DNA of 64,000 nt, taken from NCBI RefSeq assembly GCF_000154285.1, contig NZ_DS483476.1, forward strand, positions 116,926-180,925, read 5' to 3'. The position numbers were made by a program, and so were the translations under genes. Origin of the DNA: Amedibacillus dolichus DSM 3991. Its GTDB lineage: Bacteria > Bacillota_I > Bacilli_A > Erysipelotrichales > Erysipelotrichaceae. Below, one piece after another: positions 1 to 9,927 of the stretch. The notes under the pieces were generated by a model, which worked only from the letters and a program-made list of their open reading frames with translations, was not told the DNA's origin and ran no database searches. The number at the start of each line of letters is the position of its first letter. Position 1 is the first letter of the stretch.

Positions 1-1
1 A

Positions 2-496
2 CTTCATTTGATGTCAGTAGCACCGGATTTCACAGGCTATAAATATGACGCAACCATTACCTATACACCTAATGAGGTAGAAATGGACGCAGCTTGGATG
101 GGTACTATTAAAATCACACCTAAAAACAAACCACAGTATATTGAAAATTGTTTTTCTTTGTTAAAGCCTACTATTAAATATGTCGATGCGGTTTCTCCAA
201 GCATTACTTTGGAAACAACTACAGGTACTGCAAAACAGTTGATTACTACCGACCCTAAAGATGCAACATTAGAAGTAAAGAGTGATTCAGATGCTATTGC
301 AACTGTCAAAAACGAAAGTGGAACAGTAACAATTACAGGTGTAAAAGAGGGTTCTACTATTATTCGCTATAAAGCTACTAAAGATGGTTATGCATCAGCA
401 GAGACAACTACTTTAGTAATTGTTCCAAGTAACAGTGTAGCGGCAGCTAATTTGGCTTTAGAAGAAGAAAAAACTAAATCTAAAACAACTAAATAA
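2..496 (+). CDS. Phage major tail tube protein with C-terminal Ig-like (Big_2) domain, 5' truncated
   Basis: The reading frame is open to the left edge, so the N-terminus lies outside the window and the ATG at 11 need not be the start. The visible 160-odd residues begin with a tail-tube-like beta segment (YKYDATITYTP, GTIKITPKNKP). From about residue 60 follows a bacterial Ig-like group 2 module (SPSITLETTTGTAKQL, ATVKNESGTVTITGVKEG). Fusion of such a surface-exposed Ig module to the tail tube protein is common in siphoviruses. Its place directly before the tail assembly chaperone and tape measure supports the call. The C-terminus is a short Lys/Thr-rich tail. Family assignment is by order and fold pattern, not by a search. 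Confidence 0.75.
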   Translation, partial: LHLMSVAPDFTGYKYDATITYTPNEVEMDAAWMGTIKITPKNKPQYIENCFSLLKPTIKYVDAVSPSITLETTTGTAKQLITTDPKDATLEVKSDSDAIATVKNESGTVTITGVKEGSTIIRYKATKDGYASAETTTLVIVPSNSVAAANLALEEEKTKSKTTK

Positions 497-501
497 ATCT
501 A

Positions 502-528
502 CGCACCCCTAATAAAAAAAGGGGTGCG
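502..528 (+). terminator. Hairpin between tail tube and chaperone genes
   Basis: CGCACCCCT (502-510) pairs perfectly with AGGGGTGCG (520-528) across a 9-base A-rich loop. Only a weak T-tract follows (GATTTC), so this may be a partial terminator that lowers transcription after the highly expressed tail tube gene, or an mRNA-stabilising hairpin. Confidence 0.55.
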
Positions 529-554
529 ATTTCATAATATAAGGAGGAAAGCAA

Positions 555-1049
555 ATGTTATTATTTGAATTTGATTATGAAGGCAAAAAGTTAGAATTCC
601 GCATGTCTCATAAAGCGAAGGTTGAGCTAGAAAAGATTTCTAAAGAAAAACAGAAAATATTTGAAGATCAAGAAGTATTAGGAGCAACATTAGATGTTAT
701 GGATTTTGCGAATGTCAACCAAGGAGACGCAGAAGAAAAAAGCAAAGAAGATTGCGAAGAAAAGAAGAAACTAATTGTCAAACATGCATCAGTTCTATCC
801 AAAGTTATGAATTCAATGGATGATATTGACCCTGTTGATATGATGTATGTATTACTTCATTGCAACCCTAAATTTAAAGATATTACAAAAGAAGAATGGG
901 ATAATATCGAGTTTACAATGGAAGAAGAAATTGGTTACGAAGAATTGATGGATATATTTTATGAAATTCGTGATAAGGTTTTTACTTTACTGGAGAAGAT
1001 GGCAGCACCTCGTCAGAAAGCAATTCCAGAAACCAAGCTATTAAATTAG
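555..1049 (+). CDS. Phage tail assembly chaperone (gpG-like)
   Basis: A 164-residue acidic, helical protein between the tail tube and tape measure genes, the position of lambda gpG. It starts at ATG 555 behind AAGGAGG. Size and strong charge (EEKSKEDCEEKKK) fit the tail assembly chaperones of Gram-positive siphophages, which coat the tape measure protein while the tube polymerises. Its last ~70 bases overlap an open -1 frame that continues for about 120 codons, which suggests that a minority of ribosomes make a longer GT-type product. Assigned mainly from order and composition. Confidence 0.7.
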   Translation: MLLFEFDYEGKKLEFRMSHKAKVELEKISKEKQKIFEDQEVLGATLDVMDFANVNQGDAEEKSKEDCEEKKKLIVKHASVLSKVMNSMDDIDPVDMMYVLLHCNPKFKDITKEEWDNIEFTMEEEIGYEELMDIFYEIRDKVFTLLEKMAAPRQKAIPETKLLN

Positions 1050-1411
1050 ATAAGTACAATTCTTACGAACAATTTTGTTGGGAAGTATTATTACCTTTTG
1101 CTTTAGAGGCTGGATTAACAGCGGATGAATTTTGGTATGATGATATACAACTTGTAGAAATGCGTTGTAAGGCGTATGAGAGACGTTTGGATAATCAAGC
1201 ATGGGTAAATGGGCAGTATGTGCATTTAGCACTAATAAGTGCATTATCGGCAGTCATGAACAAAGACAATTATATTGATTACCCTGACATGCCATTAACA
1301 GAAAAGGCAAAGCAGAAAAAAGAAACTTTACAACCTAGCAATAAAAAATATGATGATATAGCATTGCAGAAAGACCAAGAATATAGAGATTTATGGCTAA
1401 CTTTATATTGA
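1022..1411 (+). CDS. T-part of a G/GT tail assembly chaperone, probably made by -1 frameshift
   Basis: This frame is -1 relative to the preceding gene and is open from 977, overlapping that gene's end at 1049. No good ATG occurs before 1160. Yet residues encoded upstream of 1160 (EQFCWEVLLPFALEAG, LTADEFWYDDIQLVEM) read like the C-terminal chaperone domain of Gram-positive phages, and the rest (VNGQYVHLALISALS, YIDYPDMPLTEKAKQKK) matches the usual ending of those proteins. Initiation at 1160 would cut the conserved part in half. The start given is only a marker, since the junction lies somewhere in 977-1049. I could not find a canonical X_XXY_YYZ slippery heptamer; GGTTTTT at 977-983 is the nearest and is imperfect. 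Confidence 0.6.
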   Translation, partial: NSRNQAIKLDKYNSYEQFCWEVLLPFALEAGLTADEFWYDDIQLVEMRCKAYERRLDNQAWVNGQYVHLALISALSAVMNKDNYIDYPDMPLTEKAKQKKETLQPSNKKYDDIALQKDQEYRDLWLTLY

Positions 1412-1447
1412 TGGTCTTTTTATTTTAGACGAAGGGAGGGTAAATGA

Positions 1448-4400
1448 ATGGCTGACTATGATAGGACGATAGGGGTACAAATGCAAGATAATTTCGATGA
1501 AGCCTCCGCTGCCCTTGATGTTTTATTGAGTAAAATAGATATTTTGAGGAAACGTGTTAATACTATAACAAATGGAATTCAAAGATTATCAACTACTTTT
1601 GAAGCATTAAGCAAAATCAATAATATGGATTTTAGCAATATCGATAATCAAATTAACAAAATGGTATCAACTGTCGAAAAGCTTGAAAAGCGATTAAGTC
1701 AATTAAAGACACCTAATATGAATTCTTTAAAATCGTTTTTGGATAGCTTTAAAGCATTTAATGTATCTAGCTTTGAGAAAATGCAAGAGATACCATCTAT
1801 TATGCGCTCTATTGAAGCTGTTGATGCTTCGAAAGTCGGAAGAGTATTTAGTACACTTGATACACAGATTTCACCATTCATACAACACTTAAACGAAGCG
1901 AAGTCGAAGTTAGATAACTTTGGCGCGAAAACAAATATATCAAACTTAAACAAGGACTTAGAAACATCTAAGAAAAAAGTTAAAGATGTAGGAAATGAAG
2001 CTTCTAAGACTAGAAAAAGAATCAATCAAATATTCACAGTTGGAAATTTGATTTATTTCTATAATATGTCTAAGCAGATTTTTCGTGGCATCGGAGAAAT
2101 TATCGGGAAAGCAATAGATTTTACCGAAGTTGAAAACTACTTCTCACGTGCTATGGGAAATATGCGTGGTGAAGCTATGAAATTCCAAGAACAGCTTTCT
2201 GAAACCTTCGGTTTAGCAATGCCTGATACCATGCAGATGCAAGCAACATTTAAAAACATGCTTGGATCTCTTGGTGGGATTAGTGAAGAAATGTCTTATA
2301 TGTTATCAGAACGTGTTACAAAGATGGCGATTGACTTTTCTTCTTTATACAACACTTCAATTGAACAGGCATCTACAAAATTTCAAGCAGCTTTATCCAA
2401 ACAAGTGCGTCCAATCAGGTCTGTATCGGGTTATGACATTACACAGAATGTATTACAGGCAACGATGCAAGAAATTGGAATGAACGATGTTAAGATTTCT
2501 CAAATGAACGAAATCGAAAAGCGTTTATTGATTATCTTGACATTACAAAGTCAGATGGCTCGTTCTGCTGCGATGGGGGATTTTGCTAGGACAATTGAAC
2601 AACCTGCCAACCAATTACGTGTTTTACAACAGCAATTAGCAGAGGTAGGGCGTTGGATTGGTTCGGTATTCTACGGTGTTATTGGTTCTGTCCTTCCATA
2701 CATCAACGGGTTTGTCATGGCTATCAAAGAATTAGTGCGAACATTTGCTCTTTTCTTAGGTTATGAGTTACCAAATTCAACAGGACAAACCGGAACTATT
2801 CTTGATGGACTAGAGGAAGGAATGGGTGGCGTTTCGGACAGTGTAGGAGATATCAATAGCGGTTTAGATGAAACAAACAAGAAGTTAAAAGAAGCGGTTG
2901 GTAGTCTAGCATCTTTCGATAAACTGAATGTCATTAAACCACCAACTGATACTGGTTCTTCCGGTGGTGGAGGTGCCGGTGGTTTAGGAGGAATGACTGT
3001 TGACCCACGCCTTTTAGAAGCTTTAAACAAATATGATTATTTGTTTGGCAGTATCCGTATGAAAGCAATGGATATTCGAGATAATCTGTTGCAATGGGTA
3101 GATGCTGCTAAGAAATTCTTAGATGTAAACATATTTGAGAAGTTTTCAAATAGTTGGAATAAATATGGACAGTCTGTTATTGATAACCTATTAAATTCGA
3201 GTGAAAACATCAATCATATTCTTGGTGGAGCATTCGATATTGTCGGAGAAAAATGGGGTTCATTCTTTCAAGAAGCAACGGATTTATTTTTTGGATTATT
3301 AGACACTGCTAGTATGTGGGCTGACAATGTAACATACTTTTTTAAGGTAGTTTGGGATAATGGTGGAAGTTATCTGTTTGAGAAACTTTGGGATTTAGCT
3401 GAAGCATTCTTAAAGTTAGCAAATAGTATAAACGACAACTTTGTTAAACCGGTAATAACTTGGCTAAAAGGTTCAATTACACCGATATTCGCAAGCCTTG
3501 TTGGTGCTGTTCTTGCAGGTGTAGGAAAAATCGTAGATGTATTAGCTAATTTGATTGATTGGCTTGCAGAAACGGAAGGTGCTACGATTGCTTTAATGTC
3601 TATTGCCGGAGGCTTTTATGCTGCATGGAAAATAGGAAAGTTGGTAAAAGATTTCCAAACACTTGGTTCCTCTTTTACTGTATTTGAAAAACTAATCGTA
3701 TTACTTACTGATAACAGCAAAATTGCACAGAAATTCTTTGAAATTTTCACCGGTGGGAAGAAAAATATAACCTCATTTAAAGATGTGTATGGAGCACTAA
3801 ATGGAGCTTTAATGAACACGAAAATGTGGCAGATTGTGGCTAAAAAAATAGGTGAGTTTGGAGTATCTCTTACAGTTAGTGGTGAAGCAGTAGGTGGATT
3901 GGCAGGAACAATAAAATCCGGTCTAGGAAGTGCTTTGAATTGGTTGGCATTAAACCCAATGGTCGCAGTTGCTGCGGGTATAGCTACTCTTGTGGCGGGT
4001 ATTGCATTGCTTGGTAGCACACAAAAAGAACAGAAGTATGAAATGGAAGATTATACCGAAAGTGTCCAAAAACAAGCAGAAGCAGCGGACGAATTAGCGA
4101 AATCATTAAATGATGCCGAAGAAGCTGCTAAAAATTCGTATGCAGATAAAATAGGAGATATTGGAACAGTCGAGAAATATCTTCAAAAGCTACGTGAAAT
4201 GTCAGGCGAAACAGGTTATGTAGACAATGTTAATCTTGCAAAAATGTATGTCGAGGAAATCAATTCATTATTACCGGAAACAGTACAATTAACTGCTGAT
4301 GGTAGAGTAGAGTGGTTGAAAAATACAGATGCTATTTATCAAGAAATCGCAGCACTCAAAGAAGAAGCAAGAGTGAAAGCTTATCAAGAACTGTACACAC

Positions 4401-5875
4401 AAGCTGTTCGTGATGAGATAAAGGCACGTACAGACCTTACTATGACAACAGAAGAATTGAATAAGAAAGTTCAACGGTTAAATGAATTAAAAGCCGATGG
4501 TATTTCTGAGGACGAAATAGAAGAAATTGGACAACTTAATGCTGATATTTCAGGATTGAACGATACCATCGGTAAGCAGAATGAAATCCTTGATAAAACA
4601 TCTAAATTGCAAGATGAATATATTGCAGGAATGGAAGGCTTAGCGGGAAAAACAGACGAGTATACTGCATCTCTTAAGTTATCTTATCAAGGACTTTCTG
4701 ATGCAGGTAACCAAGCATTCAATGATTTAGGTACTAAGATGCAGGAATTCCAAAGACAACATGATGAATATGTTGCAAAAGGACTTGATAATAACAGTAA
4801 AGAGCTAAAGGATATTCAATCTTCACGAAAACTCATTATTGATGAATATACTCAACAGGCTGTGGCGTATGGGAAAACGTATGATGAGTTGCTTGTCATT
4901 TTAAATCAACAAGGTGTAACGTTGACAGAAAATGAAAAAGCGCTGCTCGAAAAATCATACAAGAACCATGAGAAAAACAGTAAAGAAATTCTTGAGATTG
5001 CAAGAAAACAAGGACTTATGTTGAACGAACAACAGAAAGCAGATTTCACAGCGTTCTTGAACACTTTGCAAAATAACAATGTTAAGATTAAAAAAGAAAA
5101 TTCCGATCTGTATATGAATTTGTATAGTGCTTATACAGAGCATGGAAAGAATATGAATGCTGAACAACAAGGACAGTATCAAAAATTCTTAACTTTGTTA
5201 GCACAACACAACATTGATGTCAATTCAAAGAACGGAGAACAGTACCTTAAGACATTTCTTGATTATCAAAAGAACGGTAACGAGAGTGGAGAGGCGTATA
5301 TTGCGTCATTATCAACCGCTTTAGGAGATAAGACAGGTAAGGTATCCAAAAAAGCCGATGATGTATCGAAAAATGCTAAGAGGATTATTGAGAGTAAAAA
5401 ACCTAAAATCAATGTGGATATTCCCGATGTTTCTGGTAAGGCATGGAGTGCATGGAGTAAGGTTAATGAAATTTTTAGAAATAATACCATAAAAGTAACT
5501 TTACATGGAGTTATGAATGGTGTAAGTATTGCAACGAATGCCATAGGTTCGCTATTTGGGAGACAAGTAGCTTTTGCTACCGGTGGTTTTCCTGATGTGG
5601 GGCAAATGTTTATTGCTCGTGAACGAGGTCCTGAATTGGTCGGCACTATTCGTGGACGTTCAGCGGTTGCAAACAACGATCAAATTATTGCAGGTATTAG
5701 CTCCGGTGTGTATAACGCTGTATTAGCAGCTATGCAAGCGATGGGTGGCAATAATTCACAGAGCATAAACCTTGAGAACTACATTGTTGTTGATGGAAAA
5801 ATCATACAGAAGCAAGTAACTAAAGCTGATGAAAAACATTCACGTAAAACAGGAAAACCGTTGTTCAAGAAATAA
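1448..5875 (+). CDS. Phage tail tape measure protein
   Basis: At 1475 residues this is the longest phage gene in the window, starting at ATG 1448 behind GAAGGGAGGG. Residues 1-190 are coiled-coil-like. Around 200-430 lies a conserved tape-measure domain (FTEVENYFSRAMGNM, VRPIRSVSGYDITQNVLQ, SQMARSAAMGDFARTIEQPANQ). Hydrophobic stretches follow near 640-860 (LVGAVLAGVGKIVDVLANL, MVAVAAGIATLVAGIALLG), as expected for a protein ejected into the host membrane. Next come long heptad-like helices (about 870-1300) and a C-terminal Gly/Ala region with GGFPDVGQMFIARERGPEL, a motif typical of tape measure C-termini. It sets tail length and helps DNA delivery. Confidence 0.92.
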   Translation: MADYDRTIGVQMQDNFDEASAALDVLLSKIDILRKRVNTITNGIQRLSTTFEALSKINNMDFSNIDNQINKMVSTVEKLEKRLSQLKTPNMNSLKSFLDSFKAFNVSSFEKMQEIPSIMRSIEAVDASKVGRVFSTLDTQISPFIQHLNEAKSKLDNFGAKTNISNLNKDLETSKKKVKDVGNEASKTRKRINQIFTVGNLIYFYNMSKQIFRGIGEIIGKAIDFTEVENYFSRAMGNMRGEAMKFQEQLSETFGLAMPDTMQMQATFKNMLGSLGGISEEMSYMLSERVTKMAIDFSSLYNTSIEQASTKFQAALSKQVRPIRSVSGYDITQNVLQATMQEIGMNDVKISQMNEIEKRLLIILTLQSQMARSAAMGDFARTIEQPANQLRVLQQQLAEVGRWIGSVFYGVIGSVLPYINGFVMAIKELVRTFALFLGYELPNSTGQTGTILDGLEEGMGGVSDSVGDINSGLDETNKKLKEAVGSLASFDKLNVIKPPTDTGSSGGGGAGGLGGMTVDPRLLEALNKYDYLFGSIRMKAMDIRDNLLQWVDAAKKFLDVNIFEKFSNSWNKYGQSVIDNLLNSSENINHILGGAFDIVGEKWGSFFQEATDLFFGLLDTASMWADNVTYFFKVVWDNGGSYLFEKLWDLAEAFLKLANSINDNFVKPVITWLKGSITPIFASLVGAVLAGVGKIVDVLANLIDWLAETEGATIALMSIAGGFYAAWKIGKLVKDFQTLGSSFTVFEKLIVLLTDNSKIAQKFFEIFTGGKKNITSFKDVYGALNGALMNTKMWQIVAKKIGEFGVSLTVSGEAVGGLAGTIKSGLGSALNWLALNPMVAVAAGIATLVAGIALLGSTQKEQKYEMEDYTESVQKQAEAADELAKSLNDAEEAAKNSYADKIGDIGTVEKYLQKLREMSGETGYVDNVNLAKMYVEEINSLLPETVQLTADGRVEWLKNTDAIYQEIAALKEEARVKAYQELYTQAVRDEIKARTDLTMTTEELNKKVQRLNELKADGISEDEIEEIGQLNADISGLNDTIGKQNEILDKTSKLQDEYIAGMEGLAGKTDEYTASLKLSYQGLSDAGNQAFNDLGTKMQEFQRQHDEYVAKGLDNNSKELKDIQSSRKLIIDEYTQQAVAYGKTYDELLVILNQQGVTLTENEKALLEKSYKNHEKNSKEILEIARKQGLMLNEQQKADFTAFLNTLQNNNVKIKKENSDLYMNLYSAYTEHGKNMNAEQQGQYQKFLTLLAQHNIDVNSKNGEQYLKTFLDYQKNGNESGEAYIASLSTALGDKTGKVSKKADDVSKNAKRIIESKKPKINVDIPDVSGKAWSAWSKVNEIFRNNTIKVTLHGVMNGVSIATNAIGSLFGRQVAFATGGFPDVGQMFIARERGPELVGTIRGRSAVANNDQIIAGISSGVYNAVLAAMQAMGGNNSQSINLENYIVVDGKIIQKQVTKADEKHSRKTGKPLFKK

Positions 5876-5890
5876 TAGGAGGTGTCGTAA

Positions 5891-6292
5891 ATGAATGACG
5901 TAAGAGGGATTACAAATGATTTTAATGACGAAGAACGTAAAATCCAAGTAAAAGGAACTCCGTTACCATACACAAGCGCACCTCCTGATTATCAGTTTTC
6001 AGATTTAGATAACGAGGGTATTCGACCTTTCAAAACAGGAGTTTTGAGAAGAAACAGAATACGTAAGAATATTATGTCCATCGGCTTAAGTTGGGAAAAT
6101 ATCAGTCCTAAAACAGCGGAGAATATCCTTGCTTTAGTCGATGAACAAACATTTAGTGTGAATGTGTATGATAGGACACAGAAAAAGCGTGTAAATAAAA
6201 CAATGTATCGTAGCGCAGATGTTACATATAGGGAAGAAAAATATGTAGGAGGGTATGTCGCCTTCCTTTCTTTTTCCCTAATTGAATGCTAG
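5891..6292 (+). CDS. Small phage tail protein of unknown family
   Basis: A 133-residue protein, ATG 5891 behind AGGAGGTG, 15 bases after the tape measure gene. It has mixed charge and no signal peptide or membrane segment. Readable elements are [19 protein letters not shown] and a beta-rich C-terminus ([15 protein letters not shown]). Genes of this size between tape measure and tail hub in Firmicutes phages are usually small baseplate or distal-tail-associated proteins. I do not recognise the family with certainty. Its stop overlaps the RBS region of the hub gene, so the two are translationally close. Confidence 0.6.
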   Translation: MNDVRGITNDFNDEERKIQVKGTPLPYTSAPPDYQFSDLDNEGIRPFKTGVLRRNRIRKNIMSIGLSWENISPKTAENILALVDEQTFSVNVYDRTQKKRVNKTMYRSADVTYREEKYVGGYVAFLSFSLIEC

Positions 6293-6306
6293 GGAGGTGT
6301 TTTCTT

Positions 6307-9300
6307 ATGTTTCGTCTATTCATCAATAACGAAGAATATACCGATTATATTGTTTCAAATCCCGAAATATCAGGACAATTTGTGGAAGATACAATTATAG
6401 GTAACACACCTTCACTTGCTTTGAATTTGACACTTGATAATACGGATAAGATTTTTGACAATTTATTAGACTTTCCTTTTGTTATAAAAGATGAAGAAAA
6501 AGTTATTGGTTCTTTCTTCGTAGTTGAAGCTCCGGAACGTATGACAAATCAACTTTATTTAGAAATGTACGATAGTATGTCATTGACTGATATTCGATAC
6601 GAAAGTAAATTAAAATATCCGACTACATTAAGAGATCAATTAGACGAAATGTCAAGACTGTTGAAAATGCCAATTGACTATACTGCTATTCCACAAGATA
6701 TGGTAACACGAACTGTTGGTATGTACGACAATACGCTATCAATACGCAATCATTTGTCGATGATCGCAGAAGCTTATGCTTGTAATGTGTACGCTAAAGA
6801 AACGGGTGGATTGATATTCAAAAAGATTTCTTCCAAAACAAAGCATCATATTACAGAGAATGACGTAGAGCAGTTTGATAAAGAAATGTTGGAAGAATTC
6901 ACAATATCAAAAGTTACGTTTGATGATACAGTTTTACTTTTAGAAGCTGGCACAAACGAAAAGAATACTCTTTACCTAACACAAGATAATATGTATATTG
7001 ATGATCAAAAAACTGTCGATTATATATATAGTGTGATTAACGGATTAAGCATTTATTCCGTACAAGACTTAAAGATTGCGGCGGTTAATGATGCAAGACT
7101 TGGAGATATTATTGAATTTGATGGATATTTTCGTTATATGGTTCTTGATTTTAAAACTACTTATTTGAATGGAGAGTATAACATTCAAGAAATGAACGGT
7201 AGGATAAATACCAAAAATCTTGAAACGATGCAAACGACTGTACCATCTGATGTGAAAATAAAACGATTAAAGGTGCTTGTAGATCAAAATGAGACTTCAC
7301 TTAAAATTTTAGCTCAAAAGCAAGAAGGACTTAACAATAAAATTAGTGAAATCGAAGTAACCTTAGATGGCATTAAAACGAAGGTAGAAGATGTTAAAAC
7401 TTCATATCTTCATATCGCTTATGCCAACTCATCAGATGGTGTAACTGGTTTTAGTACTACGGATTCCACAAATAAGTTATATATCGGACAATATACCGAT
7501 TTTGTTAAAGCAGATTCTACTGACCCTAAGAAGTACTCATGGACTAAAATTAAGGGTGAGACTGGACCACAAGGTCCTAAAGGAGAACCTGGGCTTCAAG
7601 GTCTTCAAGGTCTTCAAGGACCAAAAGGGGAACAAGGTATACAAGGACCGAAAGGTGAAGATGGTGCAGACGGTGCTTCAGGTAAGACTTCATATTTCCA
7701 TATTAAATATTCTTCAGTAGCAAATCCTACAACATCTAGCCAAATGACTGAAACGCCATCGACTTATATTGGTACTTATGTCGACTTCGAACCTACTGAT
7801 AGCACAGACCCATCGAAATATACTTGGGCACAATTTAAAGGTTCTCAAGGGGCTAAGGGAGAACAAGGTATACCGGGAACGAATGGCGCTAACGGTAAAA
7901 CCTCATATTTGCATATCGCTTACGCTAATAGTGCTGATGGTAAAACGGGCTTCAGTGTATCTGATTCAGCAGGTAAATTGTATATAGGACAATACACAGA
8001 CTTTACCCAAGCTGATTCCACTGATCCAACAAAATATAGTTGGACAAAAATTAAAGGTGAAACAGGTGCTACCGGTGCGACGGGTAAAGGAATTAAAACC
8101 ATAGCTAACTACTATTTAGCTAGTGCAAGCGGTAGTGGGGTAACTGATGCTACATCAGGATGGACGACAACAATTCAATCCATATCTGCTAGTAAGAAAT
8201 ATTTATGGAATTACGAGCTCATAACCTACACTGATAATAGCACGACAAAGACTACACCATGTATTATCGGAACTTATGGCGACAAGGGTCAAACTGGAGA
8301 TGCAGGGGCTGCGGGTGCAGCTGGCGTTGGTATTTCCGGTATTACTGAATATTATCAAGTATCGACATCTAATACAACTGCTCCAACGTCATGGGGTACA
8401 ACTGTTCCAACGTTAACCGCAACTAACAAATATCTTTGGAACTATGAAAAAATAACCTATACGAACGGTACGTCTAAAGAAACAGCGAAACGCGTTATTG
8501 GTGTATATGGAGATAAGGGGAATACAGGCGCCACTGGTCCTCAAGGTATTGGAGTTAAGTCCTCAACCGTAACATATCAGGCAAGTACTTCAGGAACTAC
8601 TATTCCGACTGGTAGTTGGGTATCGACTATTCCTACCGTTGCCGCAGGTCAATATCTATGGACGAGAACTATTATCACTTATACCAATAACAAGACTACG
8701 ACATCTTATTCGGTTGGTCGAATGGGTCAAAATGGAGTGAATGGTAGTCCTGGTGCTGCTGGTAAACCAGGAGCTGATGGTAAAGGTGTTAAATCCACCG
8801 CTATTACTTATCAAGCAGGAGCATCGCAAACTTCTGCTCCAACTGGTTCATGGTCTACATCAATACCCAAAACAACTCCAGCTCTACCATATTTATGGAC
8901 TCGTACCGTAATAACTTACACAGACAACACTACAAGCACTTCGTATTCAGTAAGTAGTACGCTGGATAGTGTAGAAATAGGCGGAAGGAATTTGTTACTA
9001 AATTCAAATTTCAAAAACGCTAATAGGAACTGGGCTTTAGAAAATGTAACAGCAAGTGTTATTCATGATGAAATTTATAACAATACGTTAGCCATAACTC
9101 ACACTAAAGGAGATTATGGAATTAACTCTGAAAGAATATATCAAATTAGACCTAATATGTTTGTTGTAGCACATACGACATACAGTTTAAGTTTTTATGC
9201 CAAAGCAGATAGTAATTTAACCTTGGTTCAAGCAACGGGCGGTACTAATAATCCAAAAGAATTTAATTTAACAACAAATTGGACAAAATTTACTAGAATC

Positions 9301-9912
9301 TTTGACAGCGGAACAGTTACTGGTTCGTTAACGTTTTATCTTAAAACTGCAGGAACGTATCAATTAGCTAACGTTAAACTTGAAAAAGGTAATAAAGCAA
9401 CTGACTGGTCTCCTGCTCCCGAAGATGTTCAAGAGGATATTAAAGACTCTATCGACGATGCGACTTCGGCAATCACAGAAGAATATAGATCTGCAATCGA
9501 TCAGACAAGTAAACAAATAGAAATGATGATAGAAAGTGTTAGAACAGAGACTGATGCTAATACAGAATCTATAACCGCCGTTTCTAACCAATTGCAGATA
9601 ACTACTGAAATGGCTCAGTTTGTTAAAACAACAACCGAGAAATTGCAGTCAGTTGTAGACGGTAAACTTAGTGCGGAAGAAGTTAAAGAATGGGCAAGAT
9701 TCGACGGTGCTTCTTTGGAGTTAGGAGCTTCTAATAGTCCATTCAAAGCAGTCTTATCTAACACCGAATTGGCATTCTATCAGGGTGATATAAAAGTTGC
9801 ACGTATTTCAAATAACGAACTTTATATTCTAACCGCAGTAATTCTAACCTCCATCAAATGTGGCAACTTCACATTAATCGATGAAGGTTCTTTAGGTTTC
9901 TCATTGATTTAG
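6307..9912 (+). CDS. Phage tail hub / receptor-binding protein with collagen-like and module repeats
   Basis: Start chosen at ATG 6307 because AGGGAGGTG lies 7 bases upstream; the in-frame ATG at 6286 overlaps the previous stop and has no RBS. The product has 1201 residues. Residues 1-320 look like a baseplate hub ([18 protein letters not shown]). About 330-370 is a helical linker. About 375-580 holds collagen-like Gly-X-Y runs ([13 protein letters not shown]) between copies of a module ending [23 protein letters not shown]. About 590-890 holds a second module set ([28 protein letters not shown]). About 895-1035 is a carbohydrate-binding-like jelly roll ([18 protein letters not shown] to [17 protein letters not shown]). 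A helical C-terminal region follows. The repeats suggest a trimeric fibre with modular receptor specificity. Confidence 0.8.
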   Translation: MFRLFINNEEYTDYIVSNPEISGQFVEDTIIGNTPSLALNLTLDNTDKIFDNLLDFPFVIKDEEKVIGSFFVVEAPERMTNQLYLEMYDSMSLTDIRYESKLKYPTTLRDQLDEMSRLLKMPIDYTAIPQDMVTRTVGMYDNTLSIRNHLSMIAEAYACNVYAKETGGLIFKKISSKTKHHITENDVEQFDKEMLEEFTISKVTFDDTVLLLEAGTNEKNTLYLTQDNMYIDDQKTVDYIYSVINGLSIYSVQDLKIAAVNDARLGDIIEFDGYFRYMVLDFKTTYLNGEYNIQEMNGRINTKNLETMQTTVPSDVKIKRLKVLVDQNETSLKILAQKQEGLNNKISEIEVTLDGIKTKVEDVKTSYLHIAYANSSDGVTGFSTTDSTNKLYIGQYTDFVKADSTDPKKYSWTKIKGETGPQGPKGEPGLQGLQGLQGPKGEQGIQGPKGEDGADGASGKTSYFHIKYSSVANPTTSSQMTETPSTYIGTYVDFEPTDSTDPSKYTWAQFKGSQGAKGEQGIPGTNGANGKTSYLHIAYANSADGKTGFSVSDSAGKLYIGQYTDFTQADSTDPTKYSWTKIKGETGATGATGKGIKTIANYYLASASGSGVTDATSGWTTTIQSISASKKYLWNYELITYTDNSTTKTTPCIIGTYGDKGQTGDAGAAGAAGVGISGITEYYQVSTSNTTAPTSWGTTVPTLTATNKYLWNYEKITYTNGTSKETAKRVIGVYGDKGNTGATGPQGIGVKSSTVTYQASTSGTTIPTGSWVSTIPTVAAGQYLWTRTIITYTNNKTTTSYSVGRMGQNGVNGSPGAAGKPGADGKGVKSTAITYQAGASQTSAPTGSWSTSIPKTTPALPYLWTRTVITYTDNTTSTSYSVSSTLDSVEIGGRNLLLNSNFKNANRNWALENVTASVIHDEIYNNTLAITHTKGDYGINSERIYQIRPNMFVVAHTTYSLSFYAKADSNLTLVQATGGTNNPKEFNLTTNWTKFTRIFDSGTVTGSLTFYLKTAGTYQLANVKLEKGNKATDWSPAPEDVQEDIKDSIDDATSAITEEYRSAIDQTSKQIEMMIESVRTETDANTESITAVSNQLQITTEMAQFVKTTTEKLQSVVDGKLSAEEVKEWARFDGASLELGASNSPFKAVLSNTELAFYQGDIKVARISNNELYILTAVILTSIKCGNFTLIDEGSLGFSLI
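7594..7620 (+). repeat. Tandem 9-bp repeat (three copies) inside collagen-like coding region
   Basis: CTTCAAGGT, CTTCAAGGT and CTTCAAGGA lie head to tail and encode Leu-Gln-Gly three times within the Gly-X-Y tract. The 9-base unit keeps the reading frame, so gain or loss of copies would alter collagen length without breaking the gene. Confidence 0.85.
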
Positions 9913-9927
9913 AAAGGAGATGGTTAG

